A DNA stretch of 32,993 nucleotides, from NCBI RefSeq assembly GCF_902726545.1, contig NZ_CACVAD010000050.1, positions 1 to 32,993 on the forward strand. Direction: 5' to 3'. This document shows, one piece after another, positions 17,588 to 25,227 of the stretch (position 1 is the stretch's first letter; each line of letters starts with the position of its first letter). A program made the position numbers and the translations under genes. The DNA comes from Yersinia artesiana. Lineage in GTDB: Bacteria; Pseudomonadota; Gammaproteobacteria; Enterobacterales; Enterobacteriaceae. The notes below the pieces were generated by a model. It was not told the origin of the DNA and ran no database searches. It saw only the letters and a list, made by a program, of their open reading frames with translations.

Positions 17588-17872
17588 TCAGCGCTGAATC
17601 AGATAGCGGATAGTCGGGCCATCTTGCTGAATATCCAATACCGTATAGCCATAATTTCGGGCATCTAATGGAATATTATTAATGGATTGCGGGCAGTCAC
17701 TGATCACTTCCAGGATTTCACCCGGTTTCAGTTGTGGCATCGCTTCCAGTGTGGCGACCGCTGGGTATGGGCAGGGTTCGCCCACCATATCCAAACGGTA
17801 ATCTGGCACGATAGCCGTAGGTGCTGCGGAACTATCAATGGCTAAACTATCAACTGACGAAGAATGACTCAT
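17588..17872 (-). CDS. yedF: TusA/SirA-family protein YedF
   Basis: A 94-residue protein whose last 73 residues are almost the same as E. coli YedF as I recall it. The family motif is MVGEPCPYPAVATLEAM, with the active cysteine in CPxP, and the ending is DGPTIRYLIQR. TusA-like proteins carry sulfur as a persulfide; YedF is linked to selenium or sulfur metabolism with YedE, but its exact reaction is not known. The N-terminus is about 17 residues longer than E. coli YedF and low in complexity. AAGGAG lies five bases before the ATG, and the ATGA overlap with yedE makes the two a coupled pair. Confidence 0.88.
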   Translation of the reverse strand: MSHSSSVDSLAIDSSAAPTAIVPDYRLDMVGEPCPYPAVATLEAMPQLKPGEILEVISDCPQSINNIPLDARNYGYTVLDIQQDGPTIRYLIQR

Positions 17873-19083
17873 GATGGCTCCTTAACCACAGCGGATGCAG
17901 TAGCTTTTTGTTGACGGAAGAAGCGCTTTTCCCACCACAACATGGCCGCAAAAGCGATAGCCAGCATCAGGTAAGTGACCAGTAGCCCGCCGATTGGACC
18001 GAATGTTTCCAATAAGTTGACTTTATCGTAATTGGTCGCCAATGCCGGAGCAAAGTCATCCCAATAATACGCCAGAATAGTGGCACCAATAATATTACCC
18101 AGCCCCACCCACCAATAGTGAATCTGCCCCTCGACCGCGCGATACATCCAGCCCGTTTCACAACCACCAGCCAGCACAATACCAAAACCAAACAGTAAAC
18201 CGCCAATCACCGCATTCGGCCCGGCCCATAGAATCTTCGGTGCGACACCCAGTTGCACATAACTGAAAATCCCAATAGCACTGACCGCCATCCCCAGAAT
18301 AATCGCTTTCGCCATGTGCGTGCGCCCGGTGATCCACAGGTCTCGGAAGGCTGAGGTAAAGCAAATTTGCGCCCGTTCAATTAGCAGCCCAAACCCAATC
18401 CCACATAACATGGCGATACCCAGTTTTGGGTGGCGGAACAACTCAATCAACGACCAGCCCAGCGCCAGAACAAACACCACCATGCCAAGACGAAAGCGTC
18501 GCGCAGCCCTGGCTGGGTGCTGGGTTAATGGCGCGGCTGCTGTCACTTTTTGCAATTTCACCGGAATACGAAACAGCGGTAATAGCGTGAATTTGGCACC
18601 GAAATAGGAACCGGCCGCCGTCGCGAGTGCAAAGAACCAGGCATGCAGTGAAAACTGCGGGATGCCGGTAAAGAAAGCCGCCAGATTACACCCCATTGCC
18701 AGTCGCGCACCAAAACCAGCAATAATGCCACCGACCAGTGCCTGAGCAATACGAATACCGTGCTGCGGCTTACGCAATTTCACATTATTGGCCCATAGCG
18801 CAGCAGCGATACATCCGGCAAACATACCGATAATCATCATGCCATCGATACGATCCAGGGGCGTCCCTTCTAAGCCGATAACTTTAAAATAACCCCATTC
18901 TTGCGGGTGCGCGCCAAACAGCTGCATCAGGTGGCCGCCCCAGCGCGTGAACTCGCCTGTCACCGCCCAGAACGTGCCGGTCAAACCAAAGTAATAAGTC
19001 GATAAGATACCGGCGGCAATTACCGCGGGTAGAGGGGCCCAGAAGCGCACCAAATATTGAGATTTAAACATCTGCCAGCTCAC
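17869..19083 (-). CDS. yedE: YeeE/YedE-family membrane transporter YedE
   Basis: A 404-residue polytopic inner-membrane protein of the YeeE/YedE family, closely similar to E. coli YedE (start MSWQMFKSQYLVRFWAPLP). The conserved Cys-containing pore motifs are present: LAMGCNLAAFFTGIPQFSLH, LIERAQICFTSAFRDLW and LAGGCETGWMYRAVEGQ. Related proteins import thiosulfate; YedE (also called FdhT) has been tied to selenium supply. The start is GTG at 19083, with GGAGG seven bases before it. The stop overlaps yedF. It is read in the same direction as the secretion genes upstream, 186 bases away, and belongs to the core genome. Confidence 0.9.
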   Translation of the reverse strand: MSWQMFKSQYLVRFWAPLPAVIAAGILSTYYFGLTGTFWAVTGEFTRWGGHLMQLFGAHPQEWGYFKVIGLEGTPLDRIDGMMIIGMFAGCIAAALWANNVKLRKPQHGIRIAQALVGGIIAGFGARLAMGCNLAAFFTGIPQFSLHAWFFALATAAGSYFGAKFTLLPLFRIPVKLQKVTAAAPLTQHPARAARRFRLGMVVFVLALGWSLIELFRHPKLGIAMLCGIGFGLLIERAQICFTSAFRDLWITGRTHMAKAIILGMAVSAIGIFSYVQLGVAPKILWAGPNAVIGGLLFGFGIVLAGGCETGWMYRAVEGQIHYWWVGLGNIIGATILAYYWDDFAPALATNYDKVNLLETFGPIGGLLVTYLMLAIAFAAMLWWEKRFFRQQKATASAVVKEPS

Positions 19084-19210
19084 ACTGACACCTCCAAAAT
19101 ACGTGTTGTCGCCAGCAAGAACAGGCTCATATGCCGTAGCGAGAAAATAGACCTACGTATAATAAGCCAATTATTTCTTTAATGAAGGGATGATGTATTG
19201 AAAATTAGAT

Positions 19211-19227
19211 GTTAACTAAAAGTTAAC
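19211..19227. promoter_or_regulatory. Inverted repeat between sctU and yedE
   Basis: GTTAACTAAAAGTTAAC is a 7-bp inverted repeat with a 3-base spacer in the 186-base gap. It is AT-rich, so an operator for yedE is more likely than a terminator. The binding protein is unknown. Confidence 0.3.
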
Positions 19228-19269
19228 TTGATGGGAGGGGATATTGACTGGGTAGAGATGTGTCGCGAA

Positions 19270-20346
19270 TCAAGGTTGTTCATCCTCCTCCGGGGATTGA
19301 TAATCCAGCGCTAAAGCCAGGCGCAAGATAGCGGCAACCGGTTCAAATAAAGTTTCAGGTATGGTATCGCCACAAACCACATCGCGATGTAATGCGCGAG
19401 CCAGTGCAATATTTTCTACAATCGGAATTCCTTGCTGTTCTGCCAATTTGATAATCAATGCAGCCCGTTCACCTTTACCTTTTTCAATCACCAGCGGAAG
19501 TGGCGCATCATCTGGGTGATAAAACAGGCATACAGCAAAATGGGTGGGATTACGCACGATCGCCGTGGAACGCTGGACATTTTTAGCGAAACTGCCGCTT
19601 TGTACCTCTTGCTGTAGCTGCCGCCGCTTCTGCTTAATATGCGGATCACCATCGCTATCTTTGTATTCCCGCTTAACCTCTTCAAGAGACATTTTCAGTT
19701 GTTTCATGGTGTTATAGCGCTGAAAGGTATAATCCAATAGGGAAAAAACCACATAACAGGCAATCAATGCACCCAATAGCCAACTCATTAATGTGCCAAA
19801 TACCGGAATCGCGCAACTACTGCCGCAATAAGCCAGATAACCAAAAGAAGTGGCATACCGCGCCAGTAGATAGCCAAAAATCAGGGTTAGCACCCCCACT
19901 TTCAGTAATGATTTAGTTAGCTCAAACAGACTGCGCAATGAAAAAAGCTGTTTGGCATTATTGATAGGGTTGATGTGCTCGCCTTTAAATGCCACTGCCT
20001 TGGTTGCTAATAGCGGCCCGACCTGCGCAATTCCGGCAATAATTGTCATCAAAATCAGCGCCCCGCCCAAGATTCCCACAATATGGATGAGCACCGCCGT
20101 GCACTCTGACCCGATACGTGCCACTGCAAAGGTAAAGGGTTGCTGTAATTGGTTAATTGAACTGCGGATCAAAACGCCAATCTGATCGATAACGGAGTTA
20201 CCCATCAGAAAAAAATAAGCCACCAGCACCACCAACTGCACCCCAGAGGTTATCTCGACACTCTTGATGACCTGCCCTTTCTCCCGCGCTTCTCTCAGCC
20301 GTTTAGCAGTGGGCTTTTCATTCTTTTCACTGCTTTCACCGCTCAT
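19270..20346 (-). CDS. sctU: Type III secretion export switch protein SctU (SsaU/YscU family)
   Basis: A 358-residue protein with four membrane spans in its first half and a cytoplasmic domain carrying the autocleavage motif Asn266-Pro-Thr-His269 (IVRNPTHFAV). Cleavage there switches the substrate class from needle to later proteins. The opening SGESSEKNEKPTAKRLREAR is typical of the family. AGGAGG stands five bases before the ATG, and the gene overlaps sctT by 11 bases. It is the last gene of the block. Its length fits SsaU (352) well. The flagellar relative FlhB is excluded by the neighbours. Confidence 0.95.
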   Translation of the reverse strand: MSGESSEKNEKPTAKRLREAREKGQVIKSVEITSGVQLVVLVAYFFLMGNSVIDQIGVLIRSSINQLQQPFTFAVARIGSECTAVLIHIVGILGGALILMTIIAGIAQVGPLLATKAVAFKGEHINPINNAKQLFSLRSLFELTKSLLKVGVLTLIFGYLLARYATSFGYLAYCGSSCAIPVFGTLMSWLLGALIACYVVFSLLDYTFQRYNTMKQLKMSLEEVKREYKDSDGDPHIKQKRRQLQQEVQSGSFAKNVQRSTAIVRNPTHFAVCLFYHPDDAPLPLVIEKGKGERAALIIKLAEQQGIPIVENIALARALHRDVVCGDTIPETLFEPVAAILRLALALDYQSPEEDEQP

Positions 20347-21130
20347 TATTCCCTCCTTTTATCAGCGGGATAAATGTGCTTATTTTCTGCTCGGTCTGAT
20401 TAATACCGACCAAATAGTGATGTAATGCGTAAGGCAAGCTAATCAGTAATAGCAATAACGCCAATGCACTTTTGATCGGCATTGCCAGGAAAAACACATT
20501 CAGTTGTTGAGACGAGCGATTAATTAAACCTAAAGACAAATCCGCTAACACCATGACCAGCATCGCGGGCAAGGCAAAGCTCAGACAGAGTTCATACATC
20601 AACTGCCATTCACTTTGCAGAAATTGCAGCATTGCCGATGCAGGCTGAATACCACTGCCAGCAGGTAAGATTTCATAAGATCCATAAAGCGCGGTGAGTA
20701 CCAGATTGAACCCGCCTGAAATCAGGAACAAAACCGTTAATATTTGCGTAAACAGCACACCAAAAATGGAGGATTCCATCCCCATGCTGGGGTTAAACAA
20801 CGTGGACATAGTGGCGCCACGTAAGGTGTCAATCAGAAAGCCCGCCATATCAATCGCCCAAAAAGGCAATGCGGCGACAAAACCAATCATCACCCCGACC
20901 ATCAGCTCGATACAAAGCACCCAAAGCCACCCTGTGAGGCTATCGTGATGCAGCAAAGATGTGGCGAGAAACATCGGAGTCACTGGCAGGGCGATGGCAA
21001 AAACCACGCTATTACGCAGCAAGCTACTACCCAAACTACGCGCCGTAAACAGAGGCAATATCAGTAACATGCCATAAGGGCGCATCATCGCCAGCCCTAA
21101 GGCTCCCAGCCAGGGTAGAGAGTCATGCAT
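20336..21130 (-). CDS. sctT: Type III secretion export apparatus protein SctT
   Basis: A 264-residue polytopic membrane protein matching SpaR/SsaT/YscT (SsaT 259). It is part of the R5-S4-T1 export gate in the inner membrane. Recognisable segments are RPYGMLLILPLFTARSLGSS near the start and PFWAIDMAGFLIDTLRGATM with LFNPSMGMESSIFG in the middle. It begins one base after the sctS stop and its ribosome-binding site is weak, so translation is probably coupled. Its end overlaps sctU. Confidence 0.94.
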   Translation of the reverse strand: MHDSLPWLGALGLAMMRPYGMLLILPLFTARSLGSSLLRNSVVFAIALPVTPMFLATSLLHHDSLTGWLWVLCIELMVGVMIGFVAALPFWAIDMAGFLIDTLRGATMSTLFNPSMGMESSIFGVLFTQILTVLFLISGGFNLVLTALYGSYEILPAGSGIQPASAMLQFLQSEWQLMYELCLSFALPAMLVMVLADLSLGLINRSSQQLNVFFLAMPIKSALALLLLLISLPYALHHYLVGINQTEQKISTFIPLIKGGNNER

Positions 21131-21131
21131 A

Positions 21132-21401
21132 TCAAGACCGCATACTAGTTATCTGCAAAAAGGTCTGCTGGGTGTAATTCAGCAATGTCGATCCCATCCA
21201 ATGATAGGTAATCAATAATGTGGCGGATACAGCGAGTAATTTAATCAAAAACTGTAATGTTTGGTCCTGTATTTGAGTGAGTGCCTGCAACAGGCTGACA
21301 ACTATCCCTACCACTGACGCCACCACTACCACCGGCATCGATAGCAGTAAAACTATCCATAACAATTGGGTCGCCAGATGAACCACAATGGCGTTGCTCA
21401 T
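21132..21401 (-). CDS. sctS: Type III secretion export apparatus protein SctS
   Basis: A small protein of 89 residues with two membrane spans joined by a short loop, the SpaQ/SsaS/YscS pattern (SsaS 88). Key stretch: VVGIVVSLLQALTQIQDQTL. It forms part of the export gate. The ATG at 21401 is chosen over 21407 because GGAG sits eight bases before it and only two before the longer start. It lies 22 bases after sctR and directly before sctT. Confidence 0.92.
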   Translation of the reverse strand: MSNAIVVHLATQLLWIVLLLSMPVVVVASVVGIVVSLLQALTQIQDQTLQFLIKLLAVSATLLITYHWMGSTLLNYTQQTFLQITSMRS

Positions 21402-21423
21402 GGCCATTTCTCCTGCTGGCCAT

Positions 21424-22074
21424 TCATAAATAAGACCCCACTAACTGCCCCAGCAACAATCCCCAGCCATCAATCAGTATGAAAATTAATAACTTGAATG
21501 GTAACGAAATCGTAATCGGGGAGACCATCATCATGCCCATTGCCAGCAAAATGTTAGAGACAATCAAATCAATCGCCACAAAGGGCAAGTAAAGCAGTAA
21601 GCCAATTTTGAACGCCTCGGTCAGTTGGCTTAGGGTAAAGGCGGGCATTAATATCAACAGCGAGTTGGCTTTGATGGTGTCGCGATAACGAACCGGCCAC
21701 TTGGTTTGGACGATATCATTGAAAAAATGAACCTGTGCTGCATCGGTATTTCGTTGTAAAAAATCGCGGTATGGCCCCAGTGCATGTTCATCAATATGAT
21801 GTAGCAAAGCGCCGATATCATTGGGCAACGGCTCATCCTGAAGGCGGGCGTGCACATCCAATCCGACCGGAGCCATGATAAAAATGGTTAACACCAGCGC
21901 CAAACCGTAAATGGCAATATTGGGCGGCACCTGCTGTACCCCTAATGCATTTCGCAGCAATGAGAAGACAATCGATAGTTTGAGAAACGATGTTCCCATC
22001 ACCATCAGCAAGGGGAGCAATGACAGAAGAAAAAGCAGGACAATCAATTGAGAGGACGAATTCAGTAACTCCAT
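21424..22074 (-). CDS. sctR: Type III secretion export apparatus protein SctR
   Basis: A 216-residue membrane protein of the SpaP/SsaR/YscR family (SsaR 215), the main subunit of the export gate. The family hallmark SFLKLSIVFSLLRNALGVQQ followed by VPPN is present near residue 30, and PITISLPFKLLIFILIDGW near the C-terminus. It follows sctQ after a 107-base gap that holds a GC-rich hairpin, the largest gap in the sctQ-U part. The Shine-Dalgarno sequence is weak (GGAA). Confidence 0.95.
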   Translation of the reverse strand: MELLNSSSQLIVLLFLLSLLPLLMVMGTSFLKLSIVFSLLRNALGVQQVPPNIAIYGLALVLTIFIMAPVGLDVHARLQDEPLPNDIGALLHHIDEHALGPYRDFLQRNTDAAQVHFFNDIVQTKWPVRYRDTIKANSLLILMPAFTLSQLTEAFKIGLLLYLPFVAIDLIVSNILLAMGMMMVSPITISLPFKLLIFILIDGWGLLLGQLVGSYL

Positions 22075-22168
22075 AGTCTATTCCGCAAAAGCTGGCCTGT
22101 CGGGTAAAACAATAACCCAGTATTTATCGGCTCAGCACTCTCTCGTATCGGGTCATGACCTGAATAAC

Positions 22169-22181
22169 CGCCGCTGCGGCG
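22169..22181 (-). terminator. GC-rich hairpin directly after sctQ
   Basis: CGCCGCTGCGGCG forms a compact hairpin that touches the sctQ stop codon, at the head of the 107-base sctQ-sctR gap. There is no T run, so attenuation or RNA protection is more likely than full termination. Confidence 0.3.
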
Positions 22182-22493
22182 TCAAGTGTGCCGGAGAAGC
22201 CACTGATCGATGCGCACGACCAACTGCTCATCGCAACGCAATAGACTGCCCCTGCCGACGGGCTGCCCGTGCAGTCGGATATTAACTTCACCGTAGAACT
22301 GAGTCTGGCATGCCAATGTTTGCCCGACAGCTAGCTGTTTAATATCTGCCAGCGGCATCGTTAGGCGGCCAATTTCCATCACCAGTGTTTGCGGTAATTG
22401 CTCAAGTTCTACCGTCTGGGGCATGTTAGGTATGGCGGCGACATCCAGTGCCAGAAATGAATCAATATCTTCATTAACCTGTTGAATAGTCAT
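22182..22493 (-). CDS. Probable internal-start product of sctQ (SctQ-C)
   Basis: Codon 214 of sctQ is an ATG (MTIQQVNEDID) with GAAGGTGA seven bases before it, a good ribosome-binding site inside the gene. The product would be 103 residues and hold only the SpoA domain. SsaQ (short form 106 aa), YscQ and Spa33 are known to make such a short form, which assembles with the full protein. The site is seen; expression is inferred by analogy. Confidence 0.5.
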   Translation of the reverse strand: MTIQQVNEDIDSFLALDVAAIPNMPQTVELEQLPQTLVMEIGRLTMPLADIKQLAVGQTLACQTQFYGEVNIRLHGQPVGRGSLLRCDEQLVVRIDQWLLRHT

Positions 22494-23132
22494 GCTATTT
22501 TCACCTTCCAGTTTGATGTGAATCTGTGATGGTGCCATTTGCCATAACCAACAGTATCCTTGCTCCCATTTTGCAGCACTGTTGATTCGAACCCCATCCC
22601 CCGGCCTGATTTGTTGCAATTGATACAGTGATAATCGGCTCCACCCCACCACTAATCCTGCCTGCCATAGCAGGTTATGCCCGGCGGACTGCTCACAGTG
22701 CCAATCAGATAAGGTTTCAGCTAACGTCGCCAAAGGCCAATCAAACAACACGCCACTGAGTTGCTGGCCTTCCAGTTCAAAAGCCAGCACCACCGCCCAT
22801 TGGGGCAAAAGTGTCATCGCCACTGGCGCAGTTTCGTCAAAAGTTAACTCGGATAGCGCGCCCAGCAGCGGACTAATAGCCCAAGTCGCCATAGCATTAA
22901 CCAATTCAGCCGCCAGCAAATGGGGTTCATCGGTTGCCAGCGAAGATGCCAGCCAGTTATTCCAACAGCTTTGGGATAACCAGAAACCGCATACCTTGCC
23001 GTCATAATGGAGTGGCAGATAAATGCCCTCCCCCGCGACTTGCGCCACTGTGGCGTAAATGCCATCACTATGACGTCCACGCCCAATGATGGCGCTGAGC
23101 TGGCGCAGTTCAGCCGATAATGTCTCCACCAT
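22182..23132 (-). CDS. sctQ: Type III secretion C-ring (sorting platform) protein SctQ
   Basis: A 316-residue protein with a poorly conserved N-terminal part and a C-terminal SpoA (surface presentation of antigens) domain from about 240: GRLTMPLADIKQLAVGQTL, then GEVNIRLHGQPVGRGSLLRC ending VVRIDQWLLRHT. SsaQ is 322 aa. It builds the cytoplasmic sorting platform with SctK and SctL. GGAGGTGACCC lies directly before the ATG. It overlaps sctP by 23 bases. An internal start for a short C-terminal product is visible and listed separately. Confidence 0.9.
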   Translation of the reverse strand: MVETLSAELRQLSAIIGRGRHSDGIYATVAQVAGEGIYLPLHYDGKVCGFWLSQSCWNNWLASSLATDEPHLLAAELVNAMATWAISPLLGALSELTFDETAPVAMTLLPQWAVVLAFELEGQQLSGVLFDWPLATLAETLSDWHCEQSAGHNLLWQAGLVVGWSRLSLYQLQQIRPGDGVRINSAAKWEQGYCWLWQMAPSQIHIKLEGENSMTIQQVNEDIDSFLALDVAAIPNMPQTVELEQLPQTLVMEIGRLTMPLADIKQLAVGQTLACQTQFYGEVNIRLHGQPVGRGSLLRCDEQLVVRIDQWLLRHT

Positions 23133-23508
23133 GGGTCACCTCCAACAAGCAAGGGAATCCCAATTGATGCAGTTGCCGCTGCCAACGAGTTTGCAAGCGC
23201 TGTAAACGTTCTACCCAGTCACGGTTGTTGTGACTGAGCACAAGATGCAAACCATGAGCGGTCAGGCTGACATGAACCTGTACACCTGATAGTGGTCCAC
23301 TGAGGATACGATAGTCAGTTTGCATCAGTTTGCCCTCACCCGAAGCCGCCGTGGAATGGGCCATATCCTGCATTGCAGATGAACGTGGAGGAAGATAGCG
23401 GGCAAATTGCTGTTTTTGTCTCTCATGATCTAAGCTCTGTGACCGATCCCCGTAAAAACTCCTTTCACTGAGCGGTGGTAATGCGCCTTCAATATCGATT
23501 CGACTCAT
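23110..23508 (-). CDS. sctP: Type III secretion needle-length regulator SctP-like (SsaP position)
   Basis: A 132-residue hydrophilic protein between sctO and sctQ, the place and size of SsaP (124 aa). Sequence conservation in this family is very low, so the call rests on position. A possible globular C-terminal part runs through QTDYRILSGPLSGVQVHVSL and HLVLSHNNRDWVERLQRL. Family members set needle length and help SctU switch substrate. It overlaps sctO by 20 bases and sctQ by 23, so all three are coupled. Confidence 0.75.
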   Translation of the reverse strand: MSRIDIEGALPPLSERSFYGDRSQSLDHERQKQQFARYLPPRSSAMQDMAHSTAASGEGKLMQTDYRILSGPLSGVQVHVSLTAHGLHLVLSHNNRDWVERLQRLQTRWQRQLHQLGFPCLLEVTHGGDIIG

Positions 23509-23950
23509 CTTTGATTAGCATCCGTAATTTTTCCTGTTCACGCTGATTTGTCCTTAACAGCGCCTGCTGCGACACAATGGCGTCTTGTTGTTGCTGCCTT
23601 TTGGCGGTTAACTCACGGAGCGATTGGTGCAACTGCCGTTCCGCCCGATACACCTTGTGCTGCAAGGCTCTCTGTTCCTCTGCTTGCCTCGGGTTTAGTT
23701 TGCCGCGCCATTGAGCAATCCGATGCAATTGCTGGCACACCCTCTGGCGTTGTTGATGGAAACTTGCTAACTGCCGCTCCTGTTGTTGCTCTTCTTGTCG
23801 CAAACACATTAATTGCCGGCGTAAACGGCGCTCCTGACGTTGGCGCAGTGCCAAAAGCCGCTGGAAAATAGTTAATGCTCGATTGATAAGCCCAATGCCT
23901 GTGCGAGTTGAGCCAGGGTATGAGTAAGACCGGCGGTATCGGTTTTGCAT
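23489..23950 (-). CDS. sctO: Type III secretion stalk protein SctO-like (SsaO position)
   Basis: A strongly charged protein, mostly alpha-helical coiled coil rich in Gln and Arg (RQRQERRLRRQLMCLRQ; TAKRQQQQDAIVSQ). SctO proteins are coiled-coil stalks that link the ATPase SctN to the export gate SctV. The frame is open from ATG 23950 (153 aa), overlapping sctN by 79 bases, but that ATG has only a distant AGGAG (14 bases). SsaO has about 125 residues, which points to a start near 23870, close to the sctN stop, where only ATT and TTG codons are available. The start is therefore unresolved; the stop is certain. Confidence 0.75.
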   Translation of the reverse strand: MQNRYRRSYSYPGSTRTGIGLINRALTIFQRLLALRQRQERRLRRQLMCLRQEEQQQERQLASFHQQRQRVCQQLHRIAQWRGKLNPRQAEEQRALQHKVYRAERQLHQSLRELTAKRQQQQDAIVSQQALLRTNQREQEKLRMLIKDESNRY

Positions 23951-25227
23951 GATGATAAAGCGCTCTCCTGTTGCAAAAAGGCGCAGATGCTTGGGTAGCG
24001 CTGTAGCGCTTCGTCAGCCTGTAAATCCTGACCTTCCTGATATTCACCCACTCGCACCAGCAACTCGATCTCCTGATAGCAGGCCTGTATATGACGCAGT
24101 TTTTGTGCCAATGCCTGATGCTCCGCACTGACAATTTGCGGCATGATACGGCTCACACTGGCGGCAATATCGATAGCGGGATAGTGCCCGGCACCGGCCA
24201 GTTGGCGCGATAACACAATGTGACCATCTAATAGCGAACGCACCTCATCGGCCACTGGCTCGTTCATGTCATCGCCCTCAACCAGCACAGTGTAAAAAGC
24301 GGTTATGCTCCCGCGCTCGCTATTACCCGCGCGCTCAAGTAACCGGGGAAGTGCAGCAAAGACACTGGCGGGGAAACTGCCCATGGCAGGATGTTCCCCC
24401 GCAGACAGACCGATTTCACGAGCAGCTCTGGCATAGCGAGTGAGCGAATCTGCCATGAGCAGCACTTTCTCCCCCCGCTCACGGAAATATTCAGCCACAG
24501 TGGTGGCGGTATAAATACCTTTTAACCGCTCCAGCGCGGGGCGATCAGAGGTTGCCACCACCACTACCGTGCGGGCGCGGGTTTCGGGCGTTAGCACTTG
24601 TTCAAGGAATTCCCGCACTTCACGACCACGCTCACCAATCAGCGCCAACACAATGATATCCGCGCTACAGCCGCGACATAACATGCTTAACAAGCTGCTT
24701 TTACCTACTCCGGCGGCGGCAAAAATACCGATTCGTTGCCCCTCGCCACAACTCAATACGCCATCAATGGCACGAATACCGGTAGTCAATATTTGCTGAA
24801 CTGGTTGACGAGTTAATGGGTCTGGCGGCGGGCAATCCAGCTCACGCCAATGCCCACGAAGGGAAGGGCCAGCATCTATTGGATCCCCCAAACCATCCAA
24901 TACTCGCCCAAGTAAATCCATCCCAACTCTGACGCGGTGTTTATGCCCAAGCGGAGAAATCCATTGACCACACCGCAAACCGGCGGAGGAGGCAAACGGC
25001 GACAGCAATGCAGTTTGTTGCTCAATAGCGACCACCTCGGCCAACATGTCCGCTGAGGTAATTCGGCATAACTCCCCCAGCGCAACACAGGGCAAATGGG
25101 CGCGTAGCAGAGTCGGGCCGACATCTAATATCGGCCCGCAAGATTCGATGCCGCTTGGAGGATAAGGCGGTAGACGTAATTGTTGTTGCAACTGAGCACT
25201 TAATCGCGTGATATCAGGCAGTTTCAT
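23872..25227 (-). CDS. sctN: Type III secretion ATPase SctN (SsaN/YscN family)
   Basis: A 451-residue ATPase related to F1-beta and FliI. Walker A is [10 protein letters not shown] (about 169-178), Walker B is [10 protein letters not shown] (about 255-264), and the family stretch [13 protein letters not shown] and [15 protein letters not shown] are present. It strips chaperones from substrates and unfolds them at the base of the apparatus. A GGAG directly touches the ATG at 25236 but is nine bases from the in-frame ATG at 25227, so the shorter form is chosen; the longer form has 454 residues. It overlaps the end of sctV by 14 bases. Confidence 0.95.
   Translation of the reverse strand: MKLPDITRLSAQLQQQLRLPPYPPSGIESCGPILDVGPTLLRAHLPCVALGELCRITSADMLAEVVAIEQQTALLSPFASSAGLRCGQWISPLGHKHRVRVGMDLLGRVLDGLGDPIDAGPSLRGHWRELDCPPPDPLTRQPVQQILTTGIRAIDGVLSCGEGQRIGIFAAAGVGKSSLLSMLCRGCSADIIVLALIGERGREVREFLEQVLTPETRARTVVVVATSDRPALERLKGIYTATTVAEYFRERGEKVLLMADSLTRYARAAREIGLSAGEHPAMGSFPASVFAALPRLLERAGNSERGSITAFYTVLVEGDDMNEPVADEVRSLLDGHIVLSRQLAGAGHYPAIDIAASVSRIMPQIVSAEHQALAQKLRHIQACYQEIELLVRVGEYQEGQDLQADEALQRYPSICAFLQQESALSSCKTDTAGLTHTLAQLAQALGLSIEH

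Noticed and set aside
23613-24134. 173-residue minus-strand frame inside sctO and sctN
   Set aside because: It is a shadow frame of two well-supported genes, with composition typical of a frame-shifted read.
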